Positions 28,054 to 29,942 of a DNA stretch of 29,942 nucleotides are shown here, piece after piece. The translations under genes were made by a program, and so were the position numbers. The stretch lies in NCBI GenBank assembly GCA_038521625.1, contig JBCBKP010000037.1:1-29942 (forward strand). Direction: 5' to 3'. The notes under the pieces were generated by a model. The model worked only from the letters and a program-made list of their open reading frames with translations, was not told the DNA's origin and searched no databases. The DNA comes from JBCBKP01 sp038521625. Lineage in GTDB: Bacteria; Planctomycetota; Phycisphaerae; Phycisphaerales; UBA1924. Numbering within the stretch: the stretch's first letter is position 1; every line of letters begins with the position of its first letter.

Positions 28054-28494
28054 CTAGCCGTCGGCCGACGCAAGTATCTCGTGGCTCAGCTCACGCGTCG
28101 TCATGTGCGCCTCGTGCACGTCCACGCCCTCGACCTCGCGCGGACGCAGCTCCGTCGCACGCGGGATCCTTGCGATCGTGTGCCGCTCCGCCCGCAGGTG
28201 CTCGACCAAGTACTTGCACGCCTTCTCCGGGATCGCGTGATCCCCGCAGGTGAACACGTCCACCGCCGCGTACCCGATCTCCGGCCACGTGTGGATCGAG
28301 ATGTGGCTCTCCGCCAGCAGCCCCAACGCCGTCACGCCGCACGGCTGGAATTTGTGGTTCACCTCGCCCAGCCACGTCGCCCCGGCGTGGTCCGCCGCGT
28401 CCCGCAGCGTCTTCGCGATCGCCGCCTGGTCGTCAAGAAGGTCCTTCGGACAGCCGTAGATCTCGAGCAAGCAGTGGATGCCGACCGACGCCAT
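28054..28494 (-). CDS. speD: S-adenosylmethionine decarboxylase proenzyme
   Basis: A 146-aa product; ATG 28494 has AGGAG 8 nt upstream. It is the short prokaryotic class. The autocleavage site is LLAESHISIHTWPE with Glu62-Ser63; Ser63 becomes the pyruvoyl group. FQPCGVTALG before it and AAVDVFTCGDH after it supply the conserved Cys and His that act in processing and catalysis. It produces decarboxylated SAM, the aminopropyl donor for spermidine or other polyamines. No spermidine synthase is adjacent, so the partner lies elsewhere. It lies between glycyl-tRNA synthetase and ispD on the same strand, with 136 bp and 63 bp gaps. Confidence 0.97.
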   Translation of the reverse strand: MASVGIHCLLEIYGCPKDLLDDQAAIAKTLRDAADHAGATWLGEVNHKFQPCGVTALGLLAESHISIHTWPEIGYAAVDVFTCGDHAIPEKACKYLVEHLRAERHTIARIPRATELRPREVEGVDVHEAHMTTRELSHEILASADG

Positions 28495-28557
28495 GGGCGA
28501 ATCTCCTGGCCCCGACGCGCTCGGCCGGGCCAAAACGATACGCAGCGCCCACGCCGC

Positions 28558-29370
28558 TCAGAACTTCTTGTGGCTCGCACGCTCCGCCGGCGGCCTGAAG
28601 CCGCCCAGCGCCCGCACCACAGGAAGATCATGACCACGCGTGATCTTGATGTTCCGCGGATCGCCCTCGACCGCCACCACCGTCTCGCCCAGCCGCTCCA
28701 CCAGACCAGCGTCGTCCGTGCTCGCCAACTCGTCCTGCGCGTACGCCCTGCGGAGCAGCCCCGCCTCGAACACCTGCGGCGTCTGGATCGCCATCAGCTC
28801 CGACCGGTCGACCGTCCCCAGCACGGGCCGCGCCGGCGAACGCGCCCCGCCGGTCAGCAGCGCGTCCAGCGGGTCCGCCTCGGACTCCTCGGGCTCCGGC
28901 CCGACCCGCTTCAGCGTGTCCGCCACCGGCACCCCCGGCACCACCGCCGCGTGCTCGCGGGCCGCACGCAGCACGCGCTCGATCACCTCGGGCGGCGTGA
29001 TCGGGCGCGCCGCGTCGTGCACCGCCACGTGCGTCGCCTCGTCCGGCACCTCGGCCAGCGCGTTCGCGACCGATTCGTACCGCTCGGTCACCCCGCCCCG
29101 GCACAAGACCGCGTTCAGCAGCTGCAGCCGGTCGGCGTGCCGCAGCGAGAAGTCGGCGAAGTCCTCGTCCGCGGCCGGCCCGGCCACGACGATCGAGAGG
29201 ACGTCCACGCCGTCCAGGTCCAGCTTCGCGAACAGCTCGATCGAGCGCTGCAGCACCGGCCGCCCGCCCAGGTCCTCGTCGAGCTTGTGCCGTCCGCCCA
29301 GGATGTTGTCCGCCCCGCCCCGGTACCGCGTCGCGGCCCCGGCGGCTGGGATGATCACGGCGAGCTTCAT
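28558..29370 (-). CDS. ispD: 2-C-methyl-D-erythritol 4-phosphate cytidylyltransferase
   Basis: A 270-aa product starting at ATG 29370. VIIPAAGAATRY is the nucleotide-binding start, HKL carries the conserved lysine, then HVAVHDAARP (CTP/Mg contact), ADTLKR, IQTPQVFE, STDDAGLVE and NIKIT, the usual order for IspD. It transfers CMP from CTP to MEP in the non-mevalonate isoprenoid pathway. It is longer than the usual ~230 residues: an insertion of about 8 residues separates the AAG loop from the lysine (RGGADNILGGRHKL), and an acidic ~20-residue insert follows TLKR (GPEPEESEADPLDALL). No ispF is fused or adjacent. Divergent from tmRNA. Confidence 0.95.
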   Translation of the reverse strand: MKLAVIIPAAGAATRYRGGADNILGGRHKLDEDLGGRPVLQRSIELFAKLDLDGVDVLSIVVAGPAADEDFADFSLRHADRLQLLNAVLCRGGVTERYESVANALAEVPDEATHVAVHDAARPITPPEVIERVLRAAREHAAVVPGVPVADTLKRVGPEPEESEADPLDALLTGGARSPARPVLGTVDRSELMAIQTPQVFEAGLLRRAYAQDELASTDDAGLVERLGETVVAVEGDPRNIKITRGHDLPVVRALGGFRPPAERASHKKF

Positions 29371-29476
29371 GCCCCGAGGTTATCCGGGCCGCCCGCGAGG
29401 CCGATGAACCCGCCCGCGTACCATCTCCATGGCCCGCGGGGCGGTCCCGCGGGTCCCGGCTCTGACGAGCCGACTT

Positions 29477-29827
29477 GGGGCCGACTGGTTTCGACCGTAC
29501 AGGGAAGGCTTGACGTGGCGTGCCGAGGGGCGTGCTGGCCTCGTAAAAAGCACGCAACACTATCAACTGCCGAACCGCAGTTCGCTCTGGCGGCCTAATA
29601 CAGGTCCGTCTGATCCGCCCCCGACGCCCGATGAGGGGCGGATCAACGATCATCGGGCTGGGTCGCGTGTGGCGCCTCTTGGCGCGCGGCCGAGGAGGTT
29701 CCGAGAGGCTGGGCCGAAACCCAGGGTGTCCGTTCCCGGGGTGACGCCGAGATCAAACGACGGACTACGCACGTAGAAGCGTCTTGCTGACTGTCACGGC
29801 ACGGGGGTTCGAATCCCCCCGGCTCCA
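29477..29827 (+). ncRNA. ssrA: tmRNA (transfer-messenger RNA)
   Basis: A 351-nt RNA that rescues stalled ribosomes and tags their products. The 5' end GGGGCCG pairs with 3' CGGCTCC (one G-U) as the acceptor; discriminator A 29827, with CCA not encoded. GACTGGTTTCGAC at the 5' side and GGGGGTTCGAATCCCCC near the 3' end are tRNA-like hallmarks. The tag reading frame ends with TAA at 29596-29598; the likely resume codon GCA at 29554 gives ATLSTAEPQFALAA, closing with the usual ALAA degradation signal. The exact resume codon is less certain than the ending. A perfect 6-bp stem-loop (29457-29472) sits just before the mature 5' end. It acts with SmpB, whose gene is not in this window. Confidence 0.97.
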
Positions 29828-29863
29828 TTCTTCGGGCGGCGACACCCGGGTGACTCGCCCCGC

Positions 29864-29942
29864 TCACGGCGCGAACTGGTCGAACGTCTGCAGCCACGCC
29901 GACACGTCGCCCGCCGTCAGCCCCGGGATCATGTCCGCCTCC
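29864..29942 (-). CDS. 3' end of an unidentified minus-strand gene (runs off the window)
   Basis: An open frame reads ...EADMIPGLTAGDVSAWLQTFDQFAP and stops at TGA (29866-29864), continuing off the right edge. Codon use matches local genes (G/C at third positions). At 25 residues no family can be named. Confidence 0.5.
   Translation of the reverse strand, partial: EADMIPGLTAGDVSAWLQTFDQFAP

Noticed and set aside
29643..29897. Minus-strand open frame across the tmRNA
   Set aside because: Lies over a clear tmRNA; its stop/start pattern reflects the tRNA-like structure, not a gene.

Overview
The window is GC-rich throughout and densely coding. It most likely comes from a Phycisphaerae-type planctomycete. 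Three things point that way: at least four secreted proteins end in the short dockerin-like module with a terminal Gly-Cys that is common in that class, an ECF sigma factor is translationally coupled to a membrane-anchored Ser/Thr kinase, and sedolisin-like secreted proteases are present. This is a judgement from gene content; no phylogeny was run.

Layout. Positions 1-179 are a near-perfect fold-back palindrome that interrupts a secreted protease gene (to 1468, minus); it looks like a contig-end artefact. A tRNA-Ser(UGA) gene follows at 1557-1642. Next comes a stretch of visibly lower GC with a secreted beta-helix protein (1902-3074), bracketed by a ~40-bp direct repeat. Then come a secreted TIGR03790-like protein with a dockerin tail (3511-5160), the kinase/ECF sigma pair (5165-7767, minus), a divergent small acidic membrane or exported protein (7956-8213), an HTH regulator (8276-8719), a secreted GH13 amylase-type enzyme with a dockerin tail (8738-11356, minus), a secreted endonuclease/exonuclease/phosphatase-fold protein (11568-13022), a frameshifted SEC-C remnant (13108-13377), a CHAD protein (13447-14301, minus), a secreted glutamine-amidotransferase-like protein with a dockerin tail (14468-15553), and a second sedolisin-like protease with a dockerin tail (15634-17424, minus).

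From about 17600 the content becomes cell-envelope and housekeeping. A UDP-sugar dehydrogenase (17635-18981) converges on a sugar aminotransferase (19086-20309). The aminotransferase is flanked by a 72-bp imperfect inverted repeat, so it sits in a gene-sized, potentially invertible cassette. A complete tripartite MacAB-TolC-like efflux operon follows on the minus strand (26110 down to 20539: adaptor, ATPase, permease, outer-membrane channel, with overlapping or close junctions). It is followed by glycyl-tRNA synthetase, S-adenosylmethionine decarboxylase and IspD on the minus strand, tmRNA (ssrA) on the plus strand, and the 3' end of an unidentified minus-strand gene.

How it fits together. 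The left two thirds is an exoprotein region: proteases, a glycosidase and a phosphodiesterase-fold enzyme, with a shared C-terminal sorting or anchoring module and an ECF/kinase regulatory pair. The right third makes and exports envelope components and holds core genes. The points most worth a second look are the sedolisin-like Glu in place of the subtilisin His in both proteases, the inverted-repeat cassette around the aminotransferase, the fold-back at base 1, and the SEC-C pseudogene with three shifts in the same direction.
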